From contig JAJDXW010000010.1 of the NCBI GenBank assembly GCA_022823045.1, positions 1-43,371 of the forward strand: a DNA stretch of 43,371 nt, written 5' to 3'. The stretch is from Gammaproteobacteria bacterium (GTDB lineage Bacteria > Pseudomonadota > Gammaproteobacteria > HK1). The notes beneath the pieces are model-generated. The model saw nothing but the letters and a program-made list of their open reading frames with translations, was not told where the DNA came from and did not search any database. The translations under genes and the position numbers were made by a program. Positions 25,674 to 33,377 of the stretch are shown here, one piece after another. Numbering within the stretch: position 1 is the stretch's first letter; every line of letters begins with the position of its first letter.

Positions 25674-27559
25674 GCGACGCGTCCCGGAACGCGGAACCGC
25701 CGGCCGAACGCGAAGGCGATGGCAAGCAACCCGAGCGCGAGCACGCCGTAAAGCGACACCAGCCAGCCCCGCGCCCCGAAGCGCGATTCCCGGCGCTCCG
25801 TGGTGAGCGGCCGCCCGTCCAGTCGCACCCGGTTGTCCTCCGCCCCGATCCGCAGCCTCTCCTGCCGGTCGACCCCGGCGAACACGAACCCGACGATGAA
25901 GTCGTCGAGGGTGGGCGCGACGTACGCGACGGCCCGCCATCCGGGCGGAGCGGGCGGCGCGGAAGGCATGAGCAGCACCGAGTCCGGCTCGATGGCGAGC
26001 GAGAGCCCCTTCCAGATGCCGGGGTAGGCATTGACGTCGAGCACGACGCGGGCGGAATCGGGCAGATCCGGCGCGCCGGCGCGACCGATCCGCACCGTCT
26101 GGAGCCGTCGATTGGTCTCGAGGACGAGCACCGTATCGCCGTCCGCGCCCACGGCGGCGGAATGGACCGCGAGCGGCTCCAGCGGAGAGAGGGGCCCCCC
26201 GAGGCGGTACATGAGGGCGAAGTCCTCGGCGACCTCGCGCGCGATCCTCCGCTCCTCGTCCGGGATCGGCACCTCCATGCGGAGTGCGCGCTCGAACCAC
26301 CGGCCGAAGTCACCGATCCGGGGGCTCGGGCTTCCTCCCGCGCGGAGAGTGTCCTGGAGCTCGCGGAGGTAGCCGAGGAGCACCCCCAGCACCCGCTCGA
26401 CCGACGGCTCTCCGGGACCGACCGGCCGACCCCGGCGATCGAGCTCACGCCGAACGGACTCCGGGAGGGCGATCCGGAATCGCATTCTTCGCTCCCCTCC
26501 CCCGGACCCCGTGCCGTCCGCACCCGCCAACGGCCCCCGCCTCGCGGCGGAACCCCCGCGCCGGTCCGGGAGTCCGCCGAGACCGACCGCGCCGTCCGCC
26601 TCCGCCTCGCCCGAGCCGAACCCGCGGCCCCGGGTCTCGCCGCCGCTCCGGGGCGGTACGCCGGATACGAGCTCGCCGTCACGCCCCGAGAACCCGGTCT
26701 GCCCGGCGCCGGCCCGTCCCGCCGCGACCCCGCCCGGCAGGGGACCTGGCGACCGGCCCGCATCGCGCCGGGCCGAGTCGAGGCCGGGGCCAAGGCCGGC
26801 CGGCGGCCAGTCCCTGGCCGGCGCCGCGGATGGCCGCTCGTCCCTGACGGCGAGCTCCGGCCATTTCTCCTCCGTGCCGAGCACTCTCCCCTCCCCGCAG
26901 TCCTGGGCGGCGACTCCGGGGGGACAGCGCGCCGCCTCGGCGAGGGAGATGCGGTGCGGCACGAAGTGCCAGTGGCGGATCGGGATCCCGTGCTCGCGGA
27001 AGATCGACATCGCCACGTAGAACTGGTCCACGTCGTAGATGTCGACCCGGATCCGCTGGCGCGGTGCGTCCCCGAGCCCGGAGATCCAGGCGCTCATCGG
27101 GTTTCCGCCGGCGAGCAGGTCGCGGCGGGGCCAGACCGCACCGGAGTAGAACTCGCGGACGAACCCGCGATGCATCTCGAGGATGGGGAGGACCTCGGGG
27201 CCGTAGACCGCGTCGAGAGGCGAGGTCTCGTAGTCGTGGAGTCGGGCCGGGGGGCTCGCCGCGAGGCTGTTCAGCACCAGCGAGGTGCTCAGCCGGTGGC
27301 TCATGACGGTCACGACCTCCTCGGCCCGCTCGACGAGGCGCTCCTCGCGTTCCATCCGGGTGGTGATGCTCAGCACGACGACGATGATGAGCACCGCCAC
27401 CCCGTTGGCGAGGATGTCGACCAGGGCGACCCCCGCGAAATCGGGCAGGCGGCGGCGCGCGACCCCCGCGAGGCGGGCCAGGGACGGCCCGCGGGGGGCA
27501 TCGCGGCCCGGGTGGGCGGCGGGGATGCGGGCCACGGGGGCCTGCGCCCCGCCGCTCAC
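25670..27559 (-). CDS. ExbD/TolR-like anchor fused through a Gly/Arg-rich linker to a C-terminal domain with a tail helix
   Basis: This 629-residue ORF starts with a GTG overlapping the preceding stop (GTGA). Residues 1-41 should be cytoplasmic. A single helix follows, VALVDILANGVAVLIIVVVLSI (44-65, written here in two parts: VALVDILANG and VAVLIIVVVLSI), with an Asp at 48 placed like the proton-carrying Asp of ExbD/TolR. A periplasmic region of about 180 residues follows. Next is a Pro/Gly/Arg-rich linker of about 120 residues. Residues from 359 on form a second domain, closing with a hydrophobic helix (WLVSLYGVLALGLLAIAFAF). An internal ATG at 26485 has GGGAG 6 bases upstream, so a separate 271-residue product (MRFRIALPESVRREL) may also be made. 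Family beyond the anchor is not recognised. Confidence 0.72.
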   Translation of the reverse strand: MSGGAQAPVARIPAAHPGRDAPRGPSLARLAGVARRRLPDFAGVALVDILANGVAVLIIVVVLSITTRMEREERLVERAEEVVTVMSHRLSTSLVLNSLAASPPARLHDYETSPLDAVYGPEVLPILEMHRGFVREFYSGAVWPRRDLLAGGNPMSAWISGLGDAPRQRIRVDIYDVDQFYVAMSIFREHGIPIRHWHFVPHRISLAEAARCPPGVAAQDCGEGRVLGTEEKWPELAVRDERPSAAPARDWPPAGLGPGLDSARRDAGRSPGPLPGGVAAGRAGAGQTGFSGRDGELVSGVPPRSGGETRGRGFGSGEAEADGAVGLGGLPDRRGGSAARRGPLAGADGTGSGGGERRMRFRIALPESVRRELDRRGRPVGPGEPSVERVLGVLLGYLRELQDTLRAGGSPSPRIGDFGRWFERALRMEVPIPDEERRIAREVAEDFALMYRLGGPLSPLEPLAVHSAAVGADGDTVLVLETNRRLQTVRIGRAGAPDLPDSARVVLDVNAYPGIWKGLSLAIEPDSVLLMPSAPPAPPGWRAVAYVAPTLDDFIVGFVFAGVDRQERLRIGAEDNRVRLDGRPLTTERRESRFGARGWLVSLYGVLALGLLAIAFAFGRRFRVPGRVA

Positions 27560-28092
27560 CGGGGCGACTCGGCGTAGTCGCGGATGTATTCCGGGATCTC
27601 GCCGAGGGAGACCGACTTGAGGAACTCGTCGTCGGCGATGACCCAGCCGATCGTCAGGAGCCGGTCCGGCCACATCCGGCGCAGGCACTCCCGCGCCTCG
27701 AACATCGTGCCGATGCTCCCCTCCAGCAGGAAGAACACGAGCTGGGACCCGCGGCGGGCGTACACCCGGCCCGCGTAGTCCCGGAAGGCGCTGCCGGCCT
27801 CGCAGATCCCTTCCCTCGGCACCCCGCCGCCCGTCTCGACGATGCGGACCTCCGCCGGGAACACGATGACGACGTATCCCGCCCCCCCGTCGAGGCGCTC
27901 GATCCGATACCGCCCGTCCTCCGAGGCGCGATCGAGCCGTTCGCGCGCCGCCTCGCCGGTGTAGACGTTGACCACCAGGAGAAGGACGAGCATCAGGGCG
28001 AACACCCCGCCGAAGATCGCCATCATCGGCGCGTTGCTCTCCTCCTGGCGGGCGAGGGCGGAGAGCGCCCCACGCCCTTCTTCAGCGAGCAC
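27556..28092 (-). CDS. ExbD/TolR-like single-helix protein lacking the membrane Asp
   Basis: The 178-residue product has a short cytoplasmic start, one helix (AIFGGVFALMLVLLLVVNV, residues 25-43) and a periplasmic domain of about 130 residues containing YRIERLDGGAGYVVIVFPAE and RRGSQLVFFLLEGSIGTM. The layout is that of ExbD/TolR/MotB-like stator subunits, but no acidic residue lies in the helix. It starts with a GTG that overlaps the ExbB-like gene by 11 nt and ends with a GTGA overlap into the next gene. An ATG pair at 28026 is an alternative start but would leave almost no cytoplasmic residues. It is probably the partner of the Asp-bearing protein encoded next. Confidence 0.78.
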   Translation of the reverse strand: MLAEEGRGALSALARQEESNAPMMAIFGGVFALMLVLLLVVNVYTGEAARERLDRASEDGRYRIERLDGGAGYVVIVFPAEVRIVETGGGVPREGICEAGSAFRDYAGRVYARRGSQLVFFLLEGSIGTMFEARECLRRMWPDRLLTIGWVIADDEFLKSVSLGEIPEYIRDYAESPR

Positions 28093-29197
28093 GGTTCGCT
28101 TCCCGGACCTCCCATTCGAGCGCGGCCAGGGTGCGCTCCTCGCCGCGCTGCACGAGGGCGAGCAACCCGGTCAGCAGCACGCTGAGCGAGAGGGCGATGA
28201 GCGTGGTGTCGAACGCGATGCCAAGGGGAGCGATGGCCCCGCTCAGATCGCTCGAAAGACCCGCGAGTCCCGCGTCGGACGAGATGATGCGGCGGATGCC
28301 GTCCGCCGCGAGAGAGATGCCGAGCACGGTGCCGATGAACCCGAGGATCGGCACCGCCCAACTGATGTAGCGAGGCACCAGGTAGGATTCCTCGTACCGC
28401 CGCCACAGCAGCCGCAAGCTCTCGTCCAGCCGTCCCCCGTCGGCGGCGAGCGCCCGGAGGCCGGCCACGATGGTTCCGGTCACGCTCCCCCCCTCGGAAG
28501 CGGGCGGTGCCCCGGACGCGGCACCGGGTGGAGCGCCGGGGTGGGGGCCGGCGCCGGTCGAGCTCCGCCACCGCCGCAGGGCGCGCCGAAGGAACCAGCC
28601 GTTCCAGCGCTTCCCGGAGAGGAGGATCAGCCCCCAGAAGAAGAGCAGCACGGTGACCGGGGGGATGATCCCGCGTTCGAGGAAGCGATGGGTAACGACG
28701 TGGGAGCCTTCGAAGCTCTCGGAGCACCACTCCAGGGCGAGAACGAAGCCCGCGGTCAGCAGGAGCGCGGCGACCAGGCTCGGGAAGAGGCGCGGCCCGG
28801 AGAACAGGCGCGCGAGGCGCTCCAGCTCCTCGCGTTCACCGCCCGACAGCGCCGCGTCAAGCCACAGGTTCGCTCCGTAGAGGGCGAGGGCGGCGACGAA
28901 CATCGGCGCCAGGCGGCCGGCCTCCGAGGCGCTCGCGCCGGAGCCGATCACCTGCCACGCCGGCAGGGCGAGCGCCCCCGCGGTCGCGACGAGCCCGATG
29001 ATTCCGAGCACGAGGAGGCAGCGCAGGAGCACGGACGGGCGATTCGCGCCCGCGCGCGCGCCGATTGTCGCGGTGCCGGCCGCGGCCACCGTCGGGACCA
29101 GCGCCGACCACAGGGGCCAGTCCAGCACGTGGACGATGTTGACCGACACAAGGGCCAGAAGAACGACGTAGAAGACGAGGGCAACCGGGATAGGCAC
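28082..29197 (-). CDS. MotA/TolQ/ExbB-type proton-channel family protein with extra N-terminal membrane helices
   Basis: The 371-residue protein is strongly hydrophobic. The last 120 residues match the MotA/TolQ/ExbB core: ISWAVPILGFIGTVLGISLA (equivalent to the GLLGTV helix) and APLGIAFDTTLIALSLSVLL with the pore-lining Thr region. Before it come about five or six additional helices (for example ALVFYVVLLALVSVNIV, LVLGIIGLVATAGALAL, PPVTVLLFFWGLILLSG), more than ExbB or TolQ have, and a Pro/Gly-rich cytoplasmic loop. The start is a GTG at 29197 with AGGGAG about 9 bases upstream. It opens the four-gene operon that lies between ffh and rpsP. It probably forms the ion-driven ring around the two ExbD-like helices, an inference from family. 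Confidence 0.82.
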   Translation of the reverse strand: MPIPVALVFYVVLLALVSVNIVHVLDWPLWSALVPTVAAAGTATIGARAGANRPSVLLRCLLVLGIIGLVATAGALALPAWQVIGSGASASEAGRLAPMFVAALALYGANLWLDAALSGGEREELERLARLFSGPRLFPSLVAALLLTAGFVLALEWCSESFEGSHVVTHRFLERGIIPPVTVLLFFWGLILLSGKRWNGWFLRRALRRWRSSTGAGPHPGAPPGAASGAPPASEGGSVTGTIVAGLRALAADGGRLDESLRLLWRRYEESYLVPRYISWAVPILGFIGTVLGISLAADGIRRIISSDAGLAGLSSDLSGAIAPLGIAFDTTLIALSLSVLLTGLLALVQRGEERTLAALEWEVREANRAR

Positions 29198-29234
29198 GGG
29201 CAGACGCTCCCTGGGCTGCTACACACCTGAAACG

Positions 29235-29240
29235 AATCTA
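29235..29240 (-). promoter_or_regulatory. Possible -10 element (TAGATT) before the ExbB-like operon
   Basis: The 80-bp gap between ffh and the ExbB-like gene contains an A/T-richer patch with TAGATT about 37 bases before the GTG start. No good -35 is present. It is the only promoter-like string seen for this operon. Confidence 0.25.
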
Positions 29241-29277
29241 ACCCATCCGTAACGTATGATCCCGAAGCAGCGTCATC

Positions 29278-30723
29278 TCACCGCGGCCGGAGCTGGCGGC
29301 GCTTGCCCCCCCGGCGCGCGGCCCGACCCGGTCCCGCCCCGGGCACCACGCCCGGCGCGCCCCCTGCAAGCAGGTCCGCCGGCAGCGTGTCCGGATCGAG
29401 CCCGCCCATCATCCGCGAGAGCCCGCCCTTGCGGCGCATCCGCCGCATCATCTTCTGCATCTGCTCGGCCTGCTTGAGCACCCGGTTGACGTCCTGGATG
29501 GTGGTGCCGGAGCCGGCCGCGATGCGGCGCTTGCGCGAGCCGCGGATGACCTGCGGCTGACGCCGCTCGTGCGGGGTCATCGAGTTGATCACCGCCTCGG
29601 TGCGGACGAACTCGCGCTCGTCGACCCGGTCCATCGCCCCGGAGGGGAGCTGGGCCATTCCGGGGAGCCGTTCCATGACGGTGCGCATCCCCCCCATCCC
29701 GCGCATCTGCCGCACCTGGTCGCGGAGGTCCTCGAGGTCGAAGCGCTTGCCCGCGCCCATCTTGCGCGCGAACTTCTCCGCCTTGTCCCGATCGACCTTG
29801 CGCTCCGCCTCCTCGATGAGGGTCAGTACGTCGCCCATGCCGAGGATGCGCGAGGCGATCCGGTCGGCATGGAACGCTTCGAGCCCGTCGAGCTTCTCCC
29901 CGGTGCCGAGGAACTTGACCGGCTTCCCGGTCACCCAGCGCACCGAGAGCGCGGCTCCGCCGCGGGCATCGCCGTCCGCCTTGGTGAGGACCACGCCGGT
30001 GAGGGGGAGCGCCTCGTCGAACGCGCGCGCCACGTTCACCGCGTCCTGCCCGGTCATCGCGTCGGCGACGAACAGGGTCTCGGCCGGGGACACGGCGGCG
30101 TGGATCGCGCTCGCCTCGCGCATCATCTCGTCGTCGACGTGCAGCCGCCCGGCGGTATCGAGAATCACGAAGTCGACGAAGCGCCGCCTGGCCTCGGCGA
30201 GCGCGGCGCGGGCGATCCCCACCGGGTCGCGCTCCCCGGTCTCGAAGAACGGGGTGTCGACCTCGGCCGCGAGCACCCGGAGCTGCTCGATGGCGGCGGG
30301 ACGGTAGACGTCGCAGCTCGCGAGCAGGGCCTTGCGCCCGTGCCGCTCGGAGAGCCAGCGGGCGAGCTTCGCGCAGGTGGTAGTCTTGCCGGAGCCCTGG
30401 AGCCCCGCGACCAGGAGCGGGGCGGGGGGCGGGACGTTCAGGACGAGGTCCGCATGCTCAGCCGCCATCAGCCGCACGAGCTCCTCGTGCACCACCCCGA
30501 CGAGAGCCTGGCCCGGGGTGAGGCTCTTCAGCACCTCCTGCCCCACCGCGCGCTCGCGCACCCGGTCGAGGAACTCGCGGGCGACGGGCAGCGCGACGTC
30601 CGCCTCGAGCAGGGCGCGGCGCACCTCGCGGAGCGCTTCGGCGATGTTGTCCTCGGAGAGGCGCGCCCCCCGGCGGAGGTTCCCGAGGGTGCGCGAGAGC
30701 CGCTCGCTGATGGCTTCGAACAT
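29278..30723 (-). CDS. ffh: Signal recognition particle GTPase Ffh
   Basis: Ffh with 4.5S RNA forms the signal recognition particle that delivers nascent membrane proteins to FtsY. The 481-residue product has the N domain, then the G domain with LLVAGLQGSGKTTTCAKLA (G1), DVYRPAAIEQL, ILDTAGRLHVDDEMM (G3), VVLTKADGDARGGAAL (G4) and the FLGTGEK closing element. The Met-rich M domain contains MRGMGGMRTVMERLPGM and EQMQKMMRRMRRKGGL. The start is ATG 30723 with TAGGAT only 6 bases before it. It is divergent from the CNNM gene across 38 bp. In many bacteria ffh directly precedes rpsP; here the ExbB/ExbD/FGE operon stands between them. Confidence 0.97.
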   Translation of the reverse strand: MFEAISERLSRTLGNLRRGARLSEDNIAEALREVRRALLEADVALPVAREFLDRVRERAVGQEVLKSLTPGQALVGVVHEELVRLMAAEHADLVLNVPPPAPLLVAGLQGSGKTTTCAKLARWLSERHGRKALLASCDVYRPAAIEQLRVLAAEVDTPFFETGERDPVGIARAALAEARRRFVDFVILDTAGRLHVDDEMMREASAIHAAVSPAETLFVADAMTGQDAVNVARAFDEALPLTGVVLTKADGDARGGAALSVRWVTGKPVKFLGTGEKLDGLEAFHADRIASRILGMGDVLTLIEEAERKVDRDKAEKFARKMGAGKRFDLEDLRDQVRQMRGMGGMRTVMERLPGMAQLPSGAMDRVDEREFVRTEAVINSMTPHERRQPQVIRGSRKRRIAAGSGTTIQDVNRVLKQAEQMQKMMRRMRRKGGLSRMMGGLDPDTLPADLLAGGAPGVVPGAGPGRAARRGGKRRQLRPR

Positions 30724-30729
30724 GCGATG

Positions 30730-30735
30730 ATCCTA
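30730..30735 (-). promoter_or_regulatory. Candidate -10 element (TAGGAT) of ffh
   Basis: On the minus strand TAGGAT ends 6 bases before the ffh ATG. The -35 region is weak. If used, transcription would begin at about the start codon. Confidence 0.3.
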
Positions 30736-30761
30736 ACCCGTCGTTTCCGCTCCCGCTTTAG

Positions 30762-32048
30762 ATGACCGACCTCTCTCTCGGCGCGTTGATCGGGTCTCTG
30801 CTCGTCCTGATCGTGGTGTCGGCCTTCTTCTCGGGCTCCGAGACCGGGCTCATGGCCCTCAACCGCTACCGGCTGCGCCACCTGGCCCGAGTCCACCCGG
30901 GGGCGAGACGCGCCCGCCGTCTCCTCGATCAGCCGGATCGGGTCATCGGGCTCATCGTCCTCGGCAACAACTTCGTCAACATTCTCGCGTCCGCGCTCGC
31001 CACCTGGGCGGCCCTCGAGCTGTTCGGCGAGGCGGGGATCGCGCTCGCGACCATCGCCCTCACCGTCGTCATCGTCATCTTCGCCGAGGTCGCGCCCAAG
31101 ACCGCGGCGGCCATCCAGCCGGAACGGTTCGCGTTCCCCGCGGCCCGGATCCTGGCACCTCTGCTGTGGCTCCTTTACCCCCTGGTCCGGGCCGTGAACT
31201 GGCTCGCCAACGGCCTGTTGCGGCTGCTCCGGGTACGGGTCGCGGAGCGCGGCGAGGAGCGCCTCAGCGCGGAGGAGCTCCGCACGGTGGTGAGCGAGGC
31301 GGGCCTGCGGATGTCGGACCGCTACCGCTCCATGCTGGTGGGGCTGCTGGATCTCCGGAAGGTCACCGTGGACCACGTCATGGTGCCGCAGAACGAGATT
31401 GCGGGCCTCGACCTCGACGACGGGGAGCGCTCGCTCGTGGAGTCGATCGTGGCGAGCCCCCACCGCCAGCTTCCCATCTTCCGGGGGAACGTCAACGCGG
31501 TCGAGGGAGTGGTGAACCTGCGCCGGATAATCGGCCCGATCGCGCGGGGCGAGTTCAGCATCGAAGCCCTCGCCGCGGCCGCCCGGGAGCCCTACTTCAC
31601 GCCGCTCGGAACTCCGCTCGACGTCCAGCTCCGCGCGTTTCAGTCACGCCAGGAGCGCTTGGCCCTCGTAGTGGACGAGTACGGCGACGTCCAGGGGCTG
31701 GTGACCCCGGCGGACATCATCGAGGAGGTGGTGGGGGAGTTCGCCACCGGGGCGGCCGCGATGTCCGCGGACGTGCACCCCCAGCAGGACGGCACGTTCT
31801 TCGTGGACGGGGGGACCAGCATCCGCGACCTCGACCGGGCCATCGGCTCCTCCCTGTCGGGGGAGGGGCCGCTCGCGCCGAGGACCCTGAACGGCCTCAT
31901 CCTGGAACACCTGGAGTCGATCCCGGAGCCCGGCACGAGCGTCCTCATATCCGGCTACCCGATCGAGATCATGCAGACCACCGAGCACGCGGTGAAGACC
32001 GCTCGCGTCGATCCGCGCCGGCGCACCCCGGTCGAGCCGCCGGACTGA
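30762..32048 (+). CDS. CNNM/CorC-type membrane protein with CBS pair
   Basis: The 428-residue protein has the N-terminal DUF21/CNNM transmembrane domain (VVSAFFSGSETGLMALNRYRL, then helices GLIVLGNNFVNILASALAT, VVIVIFAEVAPKTAA and a fourth near LLWLLYPLVRAV). A cytoplasmic CBS-domain pair follows (about 200-320; DHVMVPQNEIAGL, VVDEYGDVQGLVTPADIIEE), then a C-terminal CorC_HlyC domain (FVDGGTSIRDLD). This is the CorB/YfjD type linked to magnesium or cobalt homeostasis. Neighbourhood beside ffh is common in gammaproteobacteria. No clear ribosome site precedes the ATG, and the 38-bp gap to divergent ffh is very short. The transported ion is not established. Confidence 0.92.
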   Translation: MTDLSLGALIGSLLVLIVVSAFFSGSETGLMALNRYRLRHLARVHPGARRARRLLDQPDRVIGLIVLGNNFVNILASALATWAALELFGEAGIALATIALTVVIVIFAEVAPKTAAAIQPERFAFPAARILAPLLWLLYPLVRAVNWLANGLLRLLRVRVAERGEERLSAEELRTVVSEAGLRMSDRYRSMLVGLLDLRKVTVDHVMVPQNEIAGLDLDDGERSLVESIVASPHRQLPIFRGNVNAVEGVVNLRRIIGPIARGEFSIEALAAAAREPYFTPLGTPLDVQLRAFQSRQERLALVVDEYGDVQGLVTPADIIEEVVGEFATGAAAMSADVHPQQDGTFFVDGGTSIRDLDRAIGSSLSGEGPLAPRTLNGLILEHLESIPEPGTSVLISGYPIEIMQTTEHAVKTARVDPRRRTPVEPPD

Positions 32049-32085
32049 CACGCCGCGCCCGAGCCGGCGGCCGGGAGCGGAGCGC

Positions 32086-32421
32086 CTACATGCGCTTGCG
32101 GATCTCGTGGCGACGGTTGCGGGTGTAGGGGCGGACCTCGCCCGCCCAGCGCCCCTTCTCGGCCGCCGCGATCCACTCGCGGCTCAGCAGGACCTCGGGG
32201 CCGTCGATCTCGTAGACCGCGGAGTAGCGGGGGCCTTCGGGCTCGATGCGCTTGCGCTCTCCCCCGATCTCCACCTCGAACGGCTCGGCGGTGTACCGGG
32301 TCGCGCTTTGCACCCCGGGGACCTGGAGGATGAAGGGGATGTGCTCGCCGTCGTAGACCTCGTTGAAGAGAGCCTCCTTGTCCGGGTCGACGTCCATGCT
32401 GGCGATGAAGATGTAGCTCAT
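32086..32421 (-). CDS. Small dimeric alpha-beta-barrel-type protein, function unknown
   Basis: The 111-residue product begins MSYIFIASMDVDPDKEALFNEVYDGEHIPFIL, typical of ferredoxin-like dimeric alpha-beta-barrel proteins (EthD/NIPSNAP/ABM-like), followed by VPGVQSATRYTAEP and YSAVYEIDGPEVL. The ATG at 32421 has a strong AAGGGAG 5 bases upstream. The frame, however, stays open for 54 more codons to an ATG at 32583, and that stretch has coding-like composition, so a longer form cannot be excluded. It is downstream of fchA on the same strand and convergent with the CNNM gene. The reaction or ligand is unknown. Confidence 0.75.
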   Translation of the reverse strand: MSYIFIASMDVDPDKEALFNEVYDGEHIPFILQVPGVQSATRYTAEPFEVEIGGERKRIEPEGPRYSAVYEIDGPEVLLSREWIAAAEKGRWAGEVRPYTRNRRHEIRKRM

Positions 32422-32634
32422 GACGGCTCCCTTTGTTCCGGTGGCGGAGAGACGCGGCGCCATGCAGGGCTTGATCCGGACGCAGGCGCCCATCCCGCCC
32501 GCGTTCATCTCTCCGTGGGTGCGATGGTATCCCGAGAGGGAGGCCGGGAAGTCCCGCGGATCGAGAAACCGGCCCTTGCCCATGGTGGCGGGGCGCCGCG
32601 ACCCCGCGGTGGCCGCCCCCCGGGACGCCCTCGC

Positions 32635-33258
32635 TCAGAGCCGCTCGCGGACCCGCGCGAACACCGCCTCGGTGCGCTCCGCGCCCACCGCGAGCAGGCG
32701 TTCGAGCTCCGCCACCGCTCGGTCCGCGAACTCCCGATCCTGGATGGAGCCCGCGTTGATGTAAACATTGAGCGCGGCCGCGCGAAGGGCCGCATGCGCG
32801 GCGACCACCCCGACCCCCGCGTCGCTCACCACGTTCGAATTGCCTTCCTCGGCGGCCGTCGCCGCGAGCTCGATGACCTCCCCGCACACCCGGGCGAGCT
32901 CGAGCGGGGCTTCGGTGGCGGCGAGGAGGGCGGACTGGATGGCGTCCCGGCGGGCGGCGCGCTCCGCATCATCGCCGCGCGGCATCCGGTACGCGGCCAT
33001 CACCTCGCCGAACACGCGCACGTCCTCGTCCGCGAGACGGGCGAGCTCGCCCCGCAGCCGGTCCGACTCCGCCACGAGGTCGCGCATCGACCGGTCCACC
33101 GCCTCGTAGCCCTTCTTGCCGGCGGTGAGGTTTCCGACCATGGCGAGGAGCGCCGCCCCGACCGCGCCAACGAGCGCGGCCGCGCTCCCCCCGCCCGGCG
33201 TCGGGGCGGACGATGCGAGCTCTTCCAGGAACCCGCGAAGGGTCCGATCCACTATCAT
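32635..33258 (-). CDS. fchA: Methenyltetrahydrofolate cyclohydrolase, FchA/FTCD-cyclodeaminase family
   Basis: The 207-residue product belongs to the formiminotransferase-cyclodeaminase fold. FchA members hydrolyse methenyl-tetrahydrofolate to formyl-tetrahydrofolate. Family strings are FLEELASSAPTPGGGSAAAL (10-29), VAALV-like helix GAVGAALLAMVGNLTAGKKGY, and the C-terminal half NSNVVSDAGVGVVAAHAALRAAALNVYIN. It is divergent from mtdA, whose product makes its substrate; mtdA and fch are neighbours in serine-cycle methylotrophs. A glutamate formimidoyl cyclodeaminase is the alternative, but no histidine-degradation genes are near. The ATG at 33258 gives the expected N-terminus (MIVDRTLRGFLEEL). 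Confidence 0.9.
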   Translation of the reverse strand: MIVDRTLRGFLEELASSAPTPGGGSAAALVGAVGAALLAMVGNLTAGKKGYEAVDRSMRDLVAESDRLRGELARLADEDVRVFGEVMAAYRMPRGDDAERAARRDAIQSALLAATEAPLELARVCGEVIELAATAAEEGNSNVVSDAGVGVVAAHAALRAAALNVYINAGSIQDREFADRAVAELERLLAVGAERTEAVFARVRERL

Positions 33259-33377
33259 GGCGTCGTCACGATGTCCTCTGAGGATGTTCGACGGCGGCTC
33301 CCGGCGGCGGCACCGGCCCTCGGCCGGAGCGGACGGCGCCCGGAGCCCTCCTCCCGCAACCATAGCACGCGCCCGAC

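Noticed and set aside
24030-29197. A Zorya defence system, suggested by the MotA/ExbB plus ExbD/MotB-like pair.
   Set aside because: The channel protein lacks the long C-terminal coiled tail of ZorA, and no ZorC or helicase/nuclease ZorD or ZorE is present; the fourth gene is FGE-like.
32482-32508. A peptide MNAGGMGAC upstream of the 111-residue gene that recalls the NTGGMGA motif of PurD.
   Set aside because: No other PurD sequence surrounds it, and the short string can arise by chance.
32422-32634. A possible folate, glycine or cobalamin riboswitch between fchA and the small downstream gene.
   Set aside because: None of the conserved core strings I know for these classes could be found; only short G/C-rich hairpins are present.
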